Source: Chloroflexota bacterium (lineage in GTDB: Bacteria; Chloroflexota; Limnocylindria; Limnocylindrales; CSP1-4). Taken from it: 8,204 nucleotides of DNA. This document shows, piece by piece, positions 6,789 to 8,204 of the stretch; position 1 is the first letter of the stretch, and each line of letters starts with the position of its first letter. A program made the position numbers and the translations under genes. Below the pieces are notes generated by a model. It was given only the letters and a program-made list of their open reading frames with translations. It made no database searches and had not been told where the DNA came from. The stretch lies in assembly GCA_021789355.1 (NCBI GenBank), contig JAJYJR010000247.1, positions 1 to 8,204 on the forward strand, read 5' to 3'.

Positions 6789-7011
6789 GCCGAGCGAAAG
6801 GAGGATCGCGACCGGCAACGCTCCGGAGCCGGAGGGAGGGGCCGGGGGAGATGGGACGCCAGCAGGTACCCCGCGAGCCCCGGGTCGCGGTGGTGCAGGT
6901 GGCGCATGGCGTCGAACCCCGCGGGCCGCGGCCTGCGCCCAGTCCGCGGCGATTTCTCCCCGCCCCTCAGCGCCTTCCGTGGCGATCCGCGTGGAGTGCG
7001 GGACGCGCCGG

Positions 7012-7017
7012 TACACT
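7012..7017 (+). promoter_or_regulatory. Candidate -10 element for the reductase/acyltransferase operon
   Basis: TACACT matches 4 of 6 consensus bases and lies 32 bases before the chosen ATG. No good -35 hexamer is visible at normal spacing. Between the tRNA and this gene (6742-7049) I see no other gene. Confidence 0.3.
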
Positions 7018-7049
7018 CTCGCCGGATGGGACGTCACGCGGAGGGAAGG

Positions 7050-7904
7050 ATGGCCGAGCAGGACAGCCGCGAGAAGCAGGACAGCCGCGAGAAGTGGGCA
7101 CTGGTTCTCGGGGCGAGCAGCGGGTTCGGCGCGGCGACGGCGATTGCCCTCGCGCGGGATGGCTACGGCATCATCGGCGTCCACCTGGACATGCGGAGCA
7201 GCATGGCCGCCGCCGACGAGGTCCGCCGCACGATCGAGGCGGCCGGCATGCCCGCCGTGTTCCACAACGCCAACGCGGCGGATGAGGCGAAGCGCCACGC
7301 GGTGATCGAGGACATCGCGCGCCGGTTCGCGGAGCGGCGCGAGGCCGGGGTCGAGCCGTACATCGCGGTGTTCCTGCATTCCCTCGCGTTCGGCGTGACC
7401 CTCTCGTACATCACCACGGATCCCGCGCGCAAGGAGGTCACCCAGCGGCAGCTGGAGATGACCGTCGACGTCATGGCGCACTCGATGGTCTACTGGGTGC
7501 GGGACCTCTTCCACGCCGGGCTGTTCGCGCGGGGGAGCCGCCTCTTCGCCATGACCAGCGAGGGCGCGATCAAGGTGGTGCCAACATACGGCCCGGTGAG
7601 CGCGGCCAAGGCGGCGCTCGAATCGCACTGCCGGCAGCTGGCGCTGGAGCTGATCCCGCACGGCATCACGGTCAACGCGATCCGAGCCGGCGTCGCCGAC
7701 ACGCGGGCCTCGCGCGTCATCCCGGGCCACGAGGAGCTGTTCCGGTATGCACAGGAGCGAAACCCAGCGGGCCGGCTGACCACGCCCGAGGACGTGGCGG
7801 AGGCCATCGTGGCGCTCGCGTCACCGCGCCTGCACTGGATGACCGGCAACACGATCGGGGTGGACGGGGGCGAGCACATGGGCACCAAGCAGGTGGACGC
7901 TTGA
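7050..7904 (+). CDS. Short-chain dehydrogenase, enoyl-ACP-reductase-like (FabL/FabI type)
   Basis: A 284-residue Rossmann-fold oxidoreductase. The cofactor loop GASSGFG (21-27) follows a beta strand [13 protein letters not shown] (108-115) parallels the HS-x-AF strand of enoyl-ACP reductases; Tyr180 and Lys187 in YGPVSAAK give the Tyr-x6-Lys spacing of enoyl-ACP reductases and not the Tyr-x3-Lys of ordinary SDRs. [10 protein letters not shown] (205-214) and [10 protein letters not shown] (265-274) are standard SDR C-terminal elements. The likely role is reduction of enoyl-acyl carriers in fatty-acid elongation, though a related ketoacyl reductase is possible. ATG 7050 is chosen because GGAGG lies 5 bases upstream; in-frame ATGs at 7026 and 6906 would add sequence with no homology. 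The N-terminus carries an exact tandem 18-base repeat (QDSREK twice). The next gene, an acyltransferase, begins 2 bases after the stop. Confidence 0.9.
   Translation: MAEQDSREKQDSREKWALVLGASSGFGAATAIALARDGYGIIGVHLDMRSSMAAADEVRRTIEAAGMPAVFHNANAADEAKRHAVIEDIARRFAERREAGVEPYIAVFLHSLAFGVTLSYITTDPARKEVTQRQLEMTVDVMAHSMVYWVRDLFHAGLFARGSRLFAMTSEGAIKVVPTYGPVSAAKAALESHCRQLALELIPHGITVNAIRAGVADTRASRVIPGHEELFRYAQERNPAGRLTTPEDVAEAIVALASPRLHWMTGNTIGVDGGEHMGTKQVDA
7059..7094 (+). repeat. Exact 2 x 18-bp tandem repeat in the reductase N-terminus
   Basis: Bases 7059-7076 and 7077-7094 are identical and in frame, encoding QDSREK twice before the Rossmann fold begins. The duplication keeps the frame and probably adds a short disordered tail, a likely slippage event. 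Confidence 0.9.
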
Positions 7905-7906
7905 CG

Positions 7907-8204
7907 ATGTCCGGTGCCCGGGATTCGGGAGGCGAGCCGGCGACCGACGGCCCGGTTGCGCCCGATGCCGGCACAGTCTCGCCGGAGGTCGACACGCCCC
8001 CACCCGTCACCCTGACGTTCCGCCTCGTCAACGCGGGCGTGCGGGTCCTGATGGCCATCGGGCGCGTCCGGCTGGAAATCGAGGGCCTCGACCTGCTCCC
8101 GGATCGGCCGGGCATCATCCTGGCCAGCAACCACCTCTCGTTTGCCGATCCCGTGCTGCTCGCGATGGCCGTCCACCGCGCGATCGGCCGGCGGGTGCGC
8201 CACA
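7907..8204 (+). CDS. 1-acyl-sn-glycerol-3-phosphate acyltransferase-like (PlsC family), C-terminus beyond the window
   Basis: Ninety-nine codons are visible. After an acidic, Pro-rich N-terminal tail (about residues 1-33) come a hydrophobic helix-like segment (LTFRLVNAGVRVLMAIGRV, 36-54) and IILASNHLSFADPVLLA, containing the catalytic acyltransferase motif I N-H-x4-D (His76, Asp81). PlsC enzymes add the second acyl chain to lysophosphatidate at the membrane; other members of the same fold act on different acceptors, and motifs II-IV that would help are past the edge. It follows the reductase by 2 bases, so the two are probably one lipid operon. ATG 7907 is the likely start, with AGGTGG 10 bases upstream; TTG at 7901, overlapping the previous stop, is an in-frame alternative closer to that purine run. 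Confidence 0.85.
   Translation, partial: MSGARDSGGEPATDGPVAPDAGTVSPEVDTPPPVTLTFRLVNAGVRVLMAIGRVRLEIEGLDLLPDRPGIILASNHLSFADPVLLAMAVHRAIGRRVRH

Noticed and set aside
7490..8203. Minus-strand open frame opposite the reductase end and acyltransferase
   Set aside because: Antisense to two genes with catalytic motifs (Tyr-x6-Lys, N-H-x4-D); no domain of its own.

Overview
The window is GC-rich and looks bacterial. Two hand-counted 60-base lines gave 72% GC in the reductase gene (7321-7380) and 60% GC in the tcmP gene (4081-4140). No marker gene fixes the taxon. The reductase/acyltransferase pair at the right end reminded me of Chloroflexota-like or other high-GC soil bacteria, but that is an impression and not a result.

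Layout: bases 1-3485 hold a leftward defence operon: type I restriction-modification hsdM, then hsdS, then a gene resembling abortive-infection (AbiJ-like) proteins that runs off the left edge. The reading frames are tightly coupled: hsdS appears to start at a TTG inside the end of hsdM, and the Abi-like gene starts in a 4-base ATGA overlap with the hsdS stop. No hsdR is in the window; it would be expected beyond the left edge. A 332-base divergent region (3486-3817) with a dyad and a tandem repeat separates hsdM from a rightward gene for a three-Cys-motif partner protein (TcmP). Its end overlaps, tail to tail by 6 bases, a leftward gene of the DUF5131 / phage Gp37-Gp68 three-Cys family. These two families are known genomic partners of unknown biochemical role.

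Bases 5648-6083 are gene-poor, with a perfect 11-bp hairpin just after a small leftward GIY-YIG-fold gene (6084-6371). A 15-bp hairpin (6539-6573) and a tRNA-Pro(CGG) gene on the minus strand (6665-6741, CCA encoded) follow. The 3' end of the tRNA points toward the accessory genes, the orientation expected if an island had integrated there, although no integrase or att duplication is visible. Right of the tRNA the content looks like core lipid metabolism: an enoyl-ACP-reductase-like SDR (Tyr-x6-Lys) followed after 2 bases by a PlsC-type acyltransferase cut by the right edge.

Overall the left 6.4 kb reads as an accessory/defence region (type I R-M with an Abi-like companion, the TcmP/DUF5131 pair, a GIY-YIG protein) beside a tRNA and a housekeeping lipid operon. 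The most interesting parts are the embedded Abi-like gene and the convergent TcmP/DUF5131 pair next to the R-M locus.
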